A DNA stretch of 64,000 nucleotides from Blastomussa wellsi. Taxonomy: Eukaryota; Cnidaria; Anthozoa; Scleractinia; Plerogyridae. Made by a program: the position numbers and the translations under genes. The notes beneath the pieces are model-generated. The model ran no database searches. It was not told the origin of the DNA and saw nothing but the letters and a program-made list of their open reading frames with translations. The stretch covers positions 10,299,511-10,363,510 of the forward strand of contig OX393573.1 in NCBI GenBank assembly GCA_947652115.1, read 5' to 3'. Below are positions 24,601-35,400 of the stretch, piece by piece; within the stretch, counting starts at the first letter, position 1; each line of letters begins with the position of its first letter.

Positions 24601-25322
24601 TATTCTTGTTGTTTTGATATTTACGTTGGGGTACCCTAAGTGAAAAATTGTCCTTGTTGTCCAAGGGTTCCAGAAATGCAAAAATAACTTAGATCTTTTT
24701 ATTCTGAAAGCCTGTGTAAACCAATGTTTAGCAAAAATGCATCAATAGTTAACAGCTCGGTTCGAGCCGTTGTCGCAGAAAGACGCTCACAACATATTGA
24801 AGACATACAATTGAAGGAAAGTGCTCATATTTTTGGTAAAAATCAAGCTTTGAAACGTATTATTTTGCTAACAACGAGCATCCGAGACTCAGCCTTGCAT
24901 CGCGAGGCAAATTTCATCCACGATCGAAAGCGCGTCGTCACGTGATCTTCAATATAGCAACGGGAGGATTCCGCATAGCAACCGACCACCGTGGACAGAC
25001 AGTGATAACGATAACGATAATAATAATGATTATATTCTTCTTATAACATTAATTTACTTTGGGTTTTTCGATCATCTTTATTTTAGGAACCGCTGGAGAT
25101 TTTCTTGCTTATCATAATAATCGTAAATTCTCTACCAAAGATCAGGATAATGATGCGTCTTTACATAACTGTGCGAAGAAGGTAAAGGGAGCGTGGTGGT
25201 ATGGTGATTGTCGAAAGAGCAGCCTGAACAGTATTTACGGAAGTTCCTCGTCTACGTGTATTCAGTGGGGTCACTTTTGTCCAGCTGAAAGAGCTGAAAT
25301 GAAGATCAGACCGGTGGACTAA
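17120..25322 (+). CDS. Fibrinogen-related domain (FReD) protein, last two exons
   Basis: FReD proteins are secreted or membrane-linked lectins; in invertebrates many bind acetylated sugars and act in recognition. Exon 17120-17503 follows a CCGCAG acceptor and encodes the N-terminal half: CADLYEFGERDSGVYSI, FEVFCDQTTAGGGWTVFQKR, NGEFWLGLDKINRLT and ending KYSG. Exon 25087-25322 (acceptor TTTTAG) continues in phase with TAGDFLAYHNN, the calcium-site region KDQDND, NCAKKVKGAWW and a stop after EMKIRPVD. Both junctions are phase 1 and join the codon for glycine. The joined domain is about 205 residues, close to the usual 210-220. Exons for a signal peptide or coiled coil must lie upstream and were not found. 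The 7.6 kb intron contains the convergent genes at 19411 and 24489. Lectin function is inferred from family only. Confidence 0.9.
17971..18422. mobile_element. Possible MITE with AGGGCC(A/T)TTGTCGC ends
   Basis: AAAGGGCCATTGTCGCGATA and ATGCGCATG on the left are mirrored by CATGCGCAGAAAAGCGACAA and AGGCCCTG on the right. The interior is non-coding. It lies in the FReD intron. The ends are imperfect and no target duplication is evident. Confidence 0.4.
18850..19220. mobile_element. MITE with ATAAGC-rich terminal inverted repeats
   Basis: GCATAAGCAAGTGAGAACAC followed by CCGCGACATAAGCATAAG at the left is mirrored almost perfectly near 19180-19220. An inner hairpin of CATAAG/CTTATG repeats spans about 18880-18960 and a second CATAAG cluster lies near 18990. 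Short frames here are repeat-derived. It lies just outside the left end of the candidate two-gene element. Confidence 0.75.
19411..20148 (+). CDS. Unrecognised 245-residue ORF, partner of the 966-residue gene
   Basis: The single open exon starts MAASGENSEKRD in a favourable context (AAAAATGGCGGCG). It has a charged N-terminus (about 1-30), a mixed central region with VKSVRFADVKPDYGMRNLDP, a small hydrophobic patch GLVSPVVLFMPYAIFKHLWV at about 112-131, and a C-terminal half with RVIQHYSGKSLVVVTKATP. I recognise no family. The codon pattern and length make a chance frame unlikely. It converges on the 966-residue gene, with the two stops about 1.1 kb apart in AT-rich non-coding DNA. Together they sit inside a bracket of imperfect inverted repeats. 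It may be an accessory protein of a mobile element, or a host gene nested in the FReD intron. Confidence 0.65.
   Translation: MAASGENSEKRDIKNESAKKICLRPFGMEGETERGLRFWNNTSVEMKFSVEKDWVKSVRFADVKPDYGMRNLDPVLEELTGNKLELVGPMLDGFLKEIGHLISAKLGRSRMTGLVSPVVLFMPYAIFKHLWVLVQGYGGIVETARKGEKITLKISKAETASKIWSPARFSGENFLAKRHFEKIPEGGRVIQHYSGKSLVVVTKATPIQMDFSMKQQRVTTTFYVQRYDRNDFAKDANLQKIMNDN
20149..21287. other. AT-rich intergenic DNA between the convergent pair
   Basis: No gene is seen. The stretch is AT-rich, presumably holding the two 3' UTRs. AATAAA-like words occur on both strands, but no single polyadenylation site can be assigned. Confidence 0.6.
21288..24489 (-). CDS. 966-residue coiled-coil/zinc-finger/SAP protein, possible RNase H-like transposase
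   Basis: Three exons on the minus strand: 24489-24452 (ATG, MASNSPTSEEELR), 24350-24097, and 23896-21288. The first intron is GT-AG. The second fits a GC-AG intron (TCAG followed by GCAGGC), which is the only choice I found that keeps phase. The total is 2901 bases with stop. Order: a Cys-rich segment (about residues 22-42); a coiled coil (about 50-135); a central region with SDDGAPE (D354/D355), FQPGADMSW (D435), ATHPSPYANV and PEPMHCEINAW (about 540-550); a Cys-rich patch CKCGRDKDKDELTCDVC; a C2H2 finger (about 896-917); and a C-terminal SAP DNA-binding motif (about 926-962). The two spaced Asp motifs resemble the DDE/D layout of several RNase H-fold transposases, but that is inference. I do not recognise the family by name. 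The frame is intact over its full length, so the copy may be young or under selection. Confidence 0.75.
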
Positions 25323-25611
25323 CTCAGGGCCGACGGCCGGGGGTGGGGGGGTTGGTTAGTCCATGTAGCTACGACGTGTGAAGCCATAACTGTTTACACG
25401 CGGTTTTAGTATAGGGTGGGGAAAGCATATAACTCTGCAATTGCACATAATTTTGTTCAGTACTGGAGTGTTGAGATTATAATATTAGCGTAATTGGTTA
25501 AAAAACGTGCACGATTTTTTCAACCAGTCAGAAGTGAAACCAAATCCAATCTTGACTTGCTTACACAGGTTTTCCCGCGCCTCGTGCCTCCGTGTTTTGA
25601 TTGGCTAACTG

Positions 25612-25800
25612 CGTCTTAGACTTTCACCACTGTAATATGATGAGTTACCAATGTCAGAAATGTAAAAAGGGGTCACTAACTTCGTTTTGGATATAGCATG
25701 CTCGAAAGAACATCCTAAATCTGAATACCGCGCTTCGTTAGCGAATTTGACTTCAATGTCTCTAAGCCCAAAAATAGTGAAAATAAATCTCTGAAGTGAA
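25612..25800 (-). repeat. Dispersed repeat, inverse copy of 29960-30115
   Basis: The minus strand shares TACATTTCTGACATT, TTACAGTGGTGAAAGTCT and a TTTCGCTAACGA/TTTCGCTGACGA start with the plus strand near 29970-30095. The family is unidentified and the short frame in each copy is not convincing. Confidence 0.55.
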
Positions 25801-27808
25801 CCAGTGTACGTGCCTCTGCACAATATTGTTTAAGTGGATCCATTAAGTGAATTTTTTCAATTGGTGTGGTTCCTTAAAGAGATAATTTTCATTTAGCGAC
25901 CACATTTTCGCCTAAGAGCCACAAGATGGCAGGATTCGATGTCCTGAGGGTAGAAAACTTGAAAAATTGTAAACTTCTCACATTGATTTTTGTTAATTGT
26001 TGTGACAATCTGCCGAGAATTTTAAATAAAATCAGTACGTGGAAAAAAGTAGGGGTCACCGACCATACAAGTAAAGTTAACGCAACGGCTTCTGGCCCTT
26101 TGCTTTTCCTCAGCGCGCGCGTTCGACGCATGACGTGGCGTCCAAACGTTACGACCACATGGGTAAATTCTTTAGTTTGTTGACGTTAAAACAACTACAG
26201 AGTCCCAATCAATTTAATTAAACCGGTATTCTTGGTTTTCATGCCGTCATAAAATTCTGAAATCAAAATTCGCTGGGCCTTTTAAGTGCTGATGACCCAA
26301 AATTTGAAGAATTTGACGACAGGAAGAAAATTTCAAATTTCATTTTATTTTACCTAAGGGACCCCTTTGGTGAACTATTTTCAAAAATAAAATCAGAAAG
26401 TTCTATAGCTTTTTCGTTTTTCTGAAAAATCGAAAAGTTGAAAATATGGGTAGTCGGCGGCTAAACCTACCGTAAAAACAATGAAAAATAGAGCAACTTC
26501 AGCAAGGTCATACACAACAATGAGAAGAATCCAAAGCTTGAAATTTTTCTAAAAGTGTAAAAGTTATGCCTTGTTTCAAAGTTTGAGTCTTCGTGATGAC
26601 CTGCCGAAAATAACGGCTTTTTGGTTTTGGGAAGGGTTAAAATATGGATCAACTTTAGAGGCCCATAAAAATGCTAGTATACGTATTTATATAAAATGCT
26701 ATATATTAAATTTAAATTTCATCCTTCTAGTTTATTGTGTTAAATTCTCGGTTTTGGCCCGACAAAAGCGAAGCGGCCAAAAGGAAAAGCGCTCGGGTCA
26801 TTTTGACAATTTTCTATGCAACCTCGTTCCCAGGGTCTCTCACCTTGTAGTGTATCCTTTTCAGGGTTCGACGTTTCTGAAACAAACAGCCTGAAATTGA
26901 CGATGATGATGACGAGGACGATAGTGCGCGTACTGATACTTGATAGTGCGCGTACTGTCTGGTGTGAACTAAAGTCTTAAGGTGACTCCGTATTTATTCC
27001 GAGCGAATTCGTCATTGCCAAACTTTGTGTCAGAAATTTTACGGCTTTGGCGCGATGGCAATGAAACTTTGGGAAAAATTTTCCTATGATTCAGTAATAA
27101 TATAATTATATTTGATTTGACTGATGAAAAATATTTTCAAAGTTATTGGCGTTTTCATTGGCCTACCTGAACAAACTCGTATCCAGCAAAAAATTTTGCT
27201 GATAAATTTTGTTAAATTTCTAGAATCAGCGTGTATTAACTCAATACATATCATAGCCAAGTTTCAAGAAAATCGTTGGAGCAGAATTGCGAAAATCTTA
27301 GTCTCTTATATTCAGCTTTATCATTGTCTTTTATATTTCGTATACTTGATGCTCTTTGCCACGAACCCAAATGTCTGTGAGAAGCCTCGCCAATGCTTGC
27401 TGATTCAGAGTGCCAAGCCGATTGTCGATGGACCAAACTTTTAAAAAGTATTCGCAAGTTCTGTAAACATTATAAAATGGTCGTTAACCTCCTCAGACCT
27501 TCAATTTTGCCTTTTACAACATTTTTCGAAAATTTTATGTCATATTTCTTCCGCATGAATTTCAAGATATTGCAATAATTTTGCCTCGATTTTTGGCTCA
27601 TCCTCGGTGTAAAAACCTGTGAAACTCACGAGTGACGTAAAACAAAGAACGAACAAGACAACAAAGAACCTCGAAACAATACAGAACAGAAAAACAATAG
27701 ATCAAAAACAAAGAACTTCTTTAGTATTTTGTAACTAACTGAAGGTACAAAAGGACAGTTTTGACAAGCATGAAGCTGATATACAGATGAACCTTCAAAT
27801 AAAATTTT

Positions 27809-27981
27809 GAGTCTGAGTTTCAAGTTGGACTTTGAGTTGGATATCCAGTTATAATTTCATGTTGGATTTCGAGTTAGGATTTCAAGTTGGATATCGATTT
27901 TTGAATTTTTGATGGATTTCAAGTTAGAATTTCAAGTTGGATTTCAAGTTATGATTTCAAGTTGGATTTTGGGTTGGATAG
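27809..27981. repeat. Short tandem array of GATTTCAAGTTG-type units
   Basis: About ten degenerate units of GGATTTCAAGTT with lengths of 15-19 bases. Non-coding. Confidence 0.8.
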
Positions 27982-29959
27982 GAAAGCATAAAGTGATATG
28001 CTGTATGGAGAATGTTGTCCAACCGACAAATGAAAGCTAACTGCAAGTGGAACTAATCGCAAGCAATCCAGAGTTGATCTAACTCAAAAATCAAACTCAA
28101 ACTCTTAACTTGGCAAATTAGGTAACCTTGTCATATAAACTCAAGACACTGTATATTTTGATCACTTAAAAATAGTTAAGTTTGTACCTAGTATATATTT
28201 CCTGTGGGTTGGTTATTGATAATTCATAAATCAAGTGTCAGTTGCTGTATCTTCAAGTTTTCATTTCAATTGTGTAAAATTTAAGGCTTTATATACCCCA
28301 GGCTCTACGACTGAGAATTACGTACCTCCACATTAAAACCCCTGTTGAAATCAACATGTGTTAATCAAGGAAGAAATATCACCCATTTTACATGGTGTGG
28401 GACCAGAGAAAACCTGAATTTTACTTGACAAAGATCACATTTGCTTCACATTTAACCTGGCAAATGTGACATTTTAACCCCTTTGTCAATGTGTAAAACA
28501 TAGCAAATATTATATTTCTCTTACATCTATATCATATTTGTCCAGGATTGTCAAAAGAGCAAATGCATAATTATCCTATTTGTCCTGGGACAAATACCAT
28601 ATTTCAACCATGTTTGTCCATGGTCAAATCCATGACATAACATGGATTTCCAATATCAAAGGTGTAAGCCGACGTTAACCAAGTCGACCAATTGCTGGAC
28701 TATCGCCGCCGTGTTGCGCGATTTCGTCGTCATTGTACGTAGGGCTCAGGCTCTCGCGAACCATAAAGCTAGCCGCTTTGAACCCAATTGCTCTCTTGCA
28801 ATTTCTATACCTATCGGGCTCCACTGGTGGCCCTTCGAGCCGCCAGAGCTCCGCTATTAACATATAACGCATAAATTTTTCTTTCAGTTATGTTTGTAAA
28901 AGTACGATGTTATGCTTCTGGAAATATGCTACTATGAAATTGTTCTCAAAAAGTCTAAGTAACTCTGGCCCTGTTTCCGTCATTTTGAATGAAAAAAATT
29001 ACAATCCGGCAACTGAACTAGATACTCACTAGAACGGGTAGCTGAAGAGGACATACTGCCAAGTTTTCTAAAGAAAGCACAAAAATAATGGTACTATACT
29101 TAGCTATACTTCTGGGACACCGCGGAAAAATGCACGGCGCTTGTATATTGACGTCACGATTTCGCTAGGTGGTTATCATCAGGACCCATCAGCAGGTGAG
29201 GCCATGAAACATTGATAATATAAGTTTCGCCCAAACGTGCGAACTTATGATACTTGTACGTAAAACGGGAAGCAAGCTTATGGAGGTGAAAATTGCCAAA
29301 ATGTTCACATTTTCTGCTATTCTCTCATTTTTCCGTATTAACTCATTTGTTTGTACCTAGATTTCAATGCCCGTCCGATCCTTAAAGCTTCAAGCTTTCT
29401 AGCCTCTCGTTCCCCATCGCCGCTCCCCCGGGTCTACCTTTATGACCAGTTTCGATTTTCCTTACACAAGTTCTCTCAGTCGTTGTGACACGTATAAAAG
29501 CAAAGGGAGTCAATAGTCATCCCTGGACGGCTCCCGTACCACTAGGAAGTTCAACAAGGCTTCCTTTTTGGAAGTACGCGCTAAGTGTTTGTGTACATCC
29601 TTACTGCGCATGCAATTCGTGTCGCCAAATCACGCCACGTCATGCATCGAGCGTGTGCGTTGAGGAAAACACACAAAATGCCAGAAGCTGTTGCGTTAAA
29701 TTTGCTTGCAGTTTACCCTCTGTTGTTTTCTCCATAAACAGATTTTATTTACAATTTTCAACAAAAATTCAGTCTGGAAAGCTGCAAATTTCCTGTCATC
29801 TTGGCTTTAATGCGAGTGAAATTGTGGTCGCTAACTTTTAGAAACCTCATCGATTGAACAAATTCACTAAATAGATAACCTTAAACAATATTCGGCAGAG
29901 AACATTTCACTTCAAATATTTATTTGCAATATTTTATATGGACTTACAGATAAATTAGC

Positions 29960-30115
29960 CATATTGATTTCGCTGACGAGGCCGATTTTAGCGATTCAGA
30001 GTGTTCTTCCGCGAATTTTATGTGGAAGTCAGTGGCCCCCGATATTTGTACATTTCTGACATTATTAATTCGGTATCTTACAGTGGTGAAAGTCTCAGAG
30101 AAAAATCAATGTTAG
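29960..30115 (+). repeat. Dispersed repeat, inverse copy of 25612-25800
   Basis: It shares the words listed for the 25612 copy in opposite orientation, 4.2 kb away. Confidence 0.55.
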
Positions 30116-30435
30116 AAACTTTTCGCGGAAACATCCTTAACGTAGCCTGCGTCGCAGACAATGAGACTACTCCGGCTTCAACCAAGCCTGCCTTAACGCA
30201 GCGTTCTCGGAAAAAGTGAAGTCAGGGACCAATATGGCTAGGGAACCTCGCCTCACATTTCGCACATGCAAAATCGAGGTGATGATTATAATTTGCATTT
30301 TAATCTTCGGTTCCTCGTGGTTCGAACTTAGTGTTTGGTTCCTTCGAAGAAGGGGTGAAATTTGTTGACAAATCGTCAGGAAAATCATCAAATTTAAGAA
30401 GCAATTGCCGAGTACATTGCGCTCGAAGAGCTGGT

Positions 30436-33400
30436 ATGGACCAAGAACTCACTTCTGGTGGAGTAGCCGCGAAACATGGTAAGAGTTTATAAGAGTTTAA
30501 TAACCTTGTTAACGTTGTGACACTGAAGGAAGATTGAGCTGTCGAGGAGAAGCAAATCAGTTCAAAAAGTATCCAGTAGGTGCTCGAACATGAATTGATC
30601 TTTCATAGCACATTTATTGGAACCAAGCGCAAGAGTCGGAGCTTAAAGCCTCGTTCGCTAAGTAGTTTAAGGACGCGCGCTGGTAAGATACCAAGGGATA
30701 ACAAAATTATTTTCCAGATATGCACTTGATATTTAAGAGCCCATCAGGGTTTGCTGAGAGCTCCAATCCTTAAATCTATTTTAACGAAAAAATGTCGCTT
30801 ACAAATTAGAACTTATAAGGCAATTAAAGATTGTTGTATTGTTGTTGTTGTTGATATTTCTTGGTTGTCGGGGGCGTACTTTAATAGTTTAATTGGGAAG
30901 ACAGACCAGAACTAAACAGTAATTTTGAGCCTCTCTATACGTACCCCAAGACTTATTTTTTGCAATTTTTCGATTTTTTAACAGATCTTCGTTATATCGA
31001 TTGAAATGTTGTCTAACAGTTTAGTTAGTATAATTCACAGCCGAAAAGTTATTTCATTTGATCAACAAACCGCATAAATAACTGTTAAAAATTCGTGAAA
31101 AGCAAAATACCTGGTTTCTTAAACAATAACACAGGGAAATTAAATTGTTTTGATTTAGAGAGGGGCTCAATTATTCAATGAATTTTTATCACCTCGGTCT
31201 GATATTGTCTTTTGGTATATTCAGGTAAAAATCATCAAGAAACCTTCCAGTTGACAGCACTTGGCAAGAGGAGAGAAACACAGGCTAGTAACATGGTGAG
31301 TACCATAATTGGAAACAAACTTGTACATGCGGGCTGGTTCCCTGTGGTTGCTGGTTGGAAAGTTCAAGTAGTTTTGTATTATTCGCCGCAATACCAACCT
31401 GTTCTTCATTTGATTGAATGTCTGCCTAAGATTTGAATTTGGAGCACAGAAAGCAGTTTATATGTGAACTACAAAGCAAGTATCTTCAACTTGCATCCGG
31501 TAGAATCCAGTCTTGCATGTTTAACAAGGAAATATAAGAAGTTTAGCATTTTTTTTTCACAGTTAACTATAGGGAAGATATCAGTGACGTCACCTATTCT
31601 TATTAATGTGCCAACCAGAAAACTATTTGCTGGTGAAACAAATAGCTCTTTTGTTTAACTTGTTGGCAATTTAAATAACAAAAACAATGTTTGTAAACAA
31701 ATATCTTCCCTATTCGCATGTATTAGCCTCGGTGGTTAGTTTCTTTCTTGTAAACTTCAAAGGTTAGGTCATTTACGACTTATGAAAAACCCACTTCCAT
31801 GAGATTAAACACGGTTATTATTTTGGGATAATAGCTTCTTCTAAATAACACTTAATGCATTTAAACGGTTGAAGCAGATTTTCTTTTAACCAGCAAGAGA
31901 TAATTGCATTTTGACACAATATTTTCATAGCTAGCGCGCGCGAATTCAAACTGGCTTAAAGTTCACTTCTTCGGTCAATGTTGCTAATTATCTTTTGTGA
32001 AAGTTTACGAGTTCAGGCAAGGAAATCGGACAAATTGTGAGGTTCATATCAACAGTGGATTTATAATTTGCAAAACGTAACAAGAATTTTTTGAAATTCT
32101 TGCCTCCACGTGTAAAACTAAAATTCAAATTAGATAGTGTTCAAGGACGAGAGCGAACTCCTTGCATTTTAATTTTCTTAAGTAAGCCATCTTCAGGTTG
32201 TTTCATTCGATTCAAATGCGATTTTATGTATTGGAAAATATGACTTAACGTGGCTCTGGAGTTTTGCAAAATTCGTGAAAGGTGCGCTTCTTCGGGGTGA
32301 CCTCTATTTGCGAAAATTAATTCCCAAAGGAATTAGTCTTTACGAGTTGGAAAAAATTAATAGTTGATAAAATCTTTCAAATTAGAAATTGAACATTTAC
32401 AAATGGGGCTGACTAAACTGTTCTGTTGAATATATTTCAAAGCACTTTTCAAAATATTGTCCACTACTATTTGTGAAGATAGATACAAATTTCTTGATTT
32501 TAGATCGTTTAATAATTAACCAATTTTAACACCCTCAGGTACTCCAACTTGGAAAAGTGTGACATTTCTGTGTTCTTTAATCCCTAAAAACTCATCCTTG
32601 AAAGAAATGAAGTCTTTAAGCAGAGAAACTATCTTTATTTTTTTTTCAACATGTCCGATTTTTGCCCGTGCGGTACGTTAAATGTCATTTTTTTAGAACG
32701 GCCATTCGAAACACGGCCTGTTAAACCAGGCTTGGAACATTGAATATTATTTTCAAACAAAAAAAATGGAATTCCACAAGTAACTCCTGCGCCCAGTTAT
32801 CAATCGACAAAAACTCGCTTTTCTAGGGGAAACTCTAGTCGTGAAAATTAATTCCCAAAGGAATTAGCTTCAACGAGTTGTAGTGAAGTTGAATGTCATT
32901 AAATAGAATGGCCATTAAAAAACGGCGTTTTATTTCTTTGAAATAGTTTTGGAACATTGCATATTGTTTAAAAAACGAAATTCTACAAACAGCTTGTCGC
33001 TCGCTCGTCTATTTATAAATCCACAAAAATCTGACAGGTTGCAATCGAGTCCATAACTTTCTCTGATCGTTAGAGCGTTCATTTTAATGTAAAATTATTC
33101 TAGATCTTTGCGCACGTGGATATGACAGTTGAAAACAATACCATGCATAATGAATACTCCCTTGCATTGTCAACACGAAACGTTTAATAAATTAAAGGCC
33201 AAAATTTATACCCAATTATATCGCAAGTATGTTTTTATCGTATTTATATCCCCCGAAACTTCAGCCTCAAAAATTTAGATAACACGTTCATACTTTTCCA
33301 ACATCGAGGCATCTATGGAAGGAACAATCTGCGTTAAGCGATTCCTGCAGGTGTCGCGGAATACGGAAAGACGACATTACGTTCCTATGACAACTCCGAT

Positions 33401-34862
33401 GCCATTATAACACTAATCATAACAATTTTTCAGCCTTCTTTTACTGTCGTAATCGTTTCTCGATAGCGTTAGTAATGGTGACGTAGTGAATTCTCAAAGT
33501 TGAGTGGTGTTGCCCCTGAAAAATCCAGTCGATTCACCTTAATCTCTTGCTCAAATAATTTCATTAGGCTACATAATGGAACAATTAAATCTTAATCAAG
33601 AAATGCAAAAAGGGTGTCATTTGACGGGGAAACGCACTGATTTGAAGTGTGACTATTTCCGACAATTTCTGATGTACCGAAACTGTTTTAAAATTTTCGA
33701 TCAATTTACGAAGATAACCGAAAATTCTCGTGGAAATACCGACATGACGCAAACCACTCGAGAGTCAAACTCACTTAAAGGTCATACATAATTATTTTCT
33801 AAACATTGCTGAGTTCAAACAAGGAAATCTGAAAAATTGTAAGGATTTATGTTTGCGGTGGATTTTTTTAAATCGCAAACAATAACACGTACAGGAATTT
33901 TGCAAAAAGTCTTTCCTCCATGTGTAAAGCTAAAATGTAAATTAGACGGTCTTCAAGGATGAGAGCCAACTCTCTTGTATTTTAATTTTTAAGTAAGCCA
34001 TCTTAACACACTGGAAAATTTGACTTTACTCGGCTCTGGCATTTTGCAAACTCAGGAACGTGCGCTTCTTTTAATTTGGATCAACTTTTGTTGCGATAAT
34101 TTAATTCCGACGCAGTTAGCCCTGTTATGACTAAGAGTTGGAGTTGTACTGAAGTTAATTGTAATAAGTCTGTTCGAAACTGAACTGAATAGCGTTATGA
34201 AATGAGTCCGAAATAGTTTTGGATTAATTTCTTAAAAATGGAATTAGGTGACAAATAGGCGCGCGCAGAACCAATAAGAACTGAGAATTTTGTTATGGGC
34301 AAGATCGAAGGCGTTATCGTGAAAACAAAGCATAAACACGTTTTTCTGAGTTAGGATTAATGTCACTAGTGTCTTGAGTATTCAAATTGTGAAGGGTTGG
34401 GTTTCAGATTTGATTGCTTGAAATTATACTTATAACCATGCGATGTTCAAGTCACGAAGGGCGGCAGACGATTTCCGACAAGTCCCGAAGTGGCGAAGAT
34501 CTATGAAAGGTTTCGATTAATTTTCGAAGATCACCGAAAATTTTCAAGGAAGATCCGAAGACATGTACAGTTCGGTTTTATTTTGTTTCAATTCCCGATA
34601 ACTGCTACAATATGTAGAAACTTAGTCCAATGAAAAAAAAATTATCTTTTCTTGCGGCGTATCTGTTTCTAAATATAATTGTAGTTTCGGTTTTAGGAGA
34701 TTTCGCTCGTATTCCGCCAGCTTGGTATAAGAGTTTCACTTAAATCGTTTAAAAGTTCTTTCATTCAGTTTAACATGTACATTTGTTTTATTCCAGTATC
34801 TGTCAACACTGCTTACTGATGTGGATCATAATCCAGAACAGCCAAGACAACTGAAGGCATGA
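30436..34862 (+). CDS. Putative small spliced gene, 59-codon ORF over three exons
   Basis: Low-confidence model. Exon 1 coding part is 30436-30478 (MDQELTSGGVAAKHG, donor GTAAGAG). Exon 2 is 31225-31295 (acceptor TTCAG, KNHQETFQLTALGKRRETQ, donor GTGAGT). Exon 3 starts 34797 after a TTTATTCCAG acceptor and stops at 34860-34862 after LLTDVDHNPEQPRQLKA. Phases agree at both joins, giving 59 residues with no stop. I recognise no domain. Exon 3 has a tandem copy at 35281. A long non-coding RNA with chance frame continuity is a fair alternative. A possible AATAAA lies near 36171. Confidence 0.35.
32010..34080. repeat. Diverged 1.8-kb-spaced direct duplication
   Basis: 32010-32290 and 33811-34080 align in the same orientation. 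Shared words are GTTCA..CAAGGAAATC, GTGGATTT, CCTCCA.GTGTAAA.CTAAAAT, and TTAAGTAAGCCATCTT. Between them AATTCCCAAAGGAATTAG occurs at about 32321 and 32850. No gene is seen. Confidence 0.65.
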
Positions 34863-35400
34863 ATTCTTAAGCACGAACACTCGAGACAAGGTATGCTGGT
34901 TTTACTTCTTGAGGTAATTATTTGTTAGAACATCTTAAAAGCCGAAGTACCGAAGACCAATGGAAAGGTTTCGATTGATTTCCGAAGGCCACCGAATATT
35001 TTCAATGAAGATCCGAAGACATGTTCAGTGAATTTGTTGTTTCAATTCCCGATGACTACTAAAATATGTAGAAATTTAGTGATTCAAAAAAGGAAATTAT
35101 TCTAGCGTTCTATATCTGTTTGTAATTATAATTGTAGTTTTGGTTTTAGGTTTCGCTCGTATTCCGCCTCGACCAAAATTGATTTCGCGATTCAGTATGC
35201 ATTTAGCCAGCTTATTGCTGAATTAAACTCGTTTAAAAGTTCTTTCATTCATTTTAACATGCACATTTGTTCTATTCCAGTCTTTCAGCGCTGCTTAATG
35301 ATGTGAATCATAATCCAGGACAGCGAAGACAACTGAAGACACGACGAGATAGCCTGGTTTTACTTCTAGAGGTAATCACATGACAGATCATCTTAAAAGC
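34440..35400. repeat. Tandem duplication of about 480 bp carrying a duplicated exon
   Basis: About 34440-34930 and 34930-35400 are diverged direct copies. Shared words: GAAAGGTTTCGATT, GATCCGAAGACATGT, TTTCAATTCCCGAT, TTTCGCTCGTATTCCGCC. Each ends with a polypyrimidine TATTCCAG acceptor and an exon-like stretch (34797-34890 and 35281-35371), with good GTATGC or GTAATC donors. Confidence 0.75.

Larger units (their letters stand above)
19308..25003. mobile_element. Candidate two-gene DNA transposon in the FReD intron
   Basis: An inverted repeat brackets the convergent gene pair. The left end ACAGTATGACCACGATGG then TCGGTTGCCATG matches the reverse complement of the right end (24961-25003), ACTGTCTGTCCACGGTGG then TCGGTTGCTATG, at 23 of the first 28 positions. 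A further CTCCCG match lies inward. ACAGTGAT occurs just left of the left end (19272-19279) and at the right border (about 24999-25006). Inside are the 245-residue ORF (+) and the 966-residue SAP protein (-). Mobility is an inference; no clean target duplication was established. Confidence 0.45.
25323..30435. other. Gene-poor AT-rich region with short repeats
   Basis: No conserved coding sequence is seen beyond small chance frames. Recognisable items are a duplicated word of about 22 bases (ATAGTGCGCGTACTG, about 26919 and 26943), the tandem array at 27809-27981, and inverse copies of one dispersed repeat near 25612-25800 and 29960-30115. Confidence 0.6.

Noticed and set aside
17811..25030. 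GATAACGATAACG words at 17855 and 25003 as terminal repeats of a larger element
   Set aside because: They are simple-sequence words in the same orientation with no extended match. The inverted repeat at 19308/25003 is better supported.
28675..28872. Minus-strand frame containing LEGPPVEPDRY
   Set aside because: Resembles the frame produced by dispersed repeats near 60700 and 62850 (RPEGPPSE-like); no independent gene evidence.
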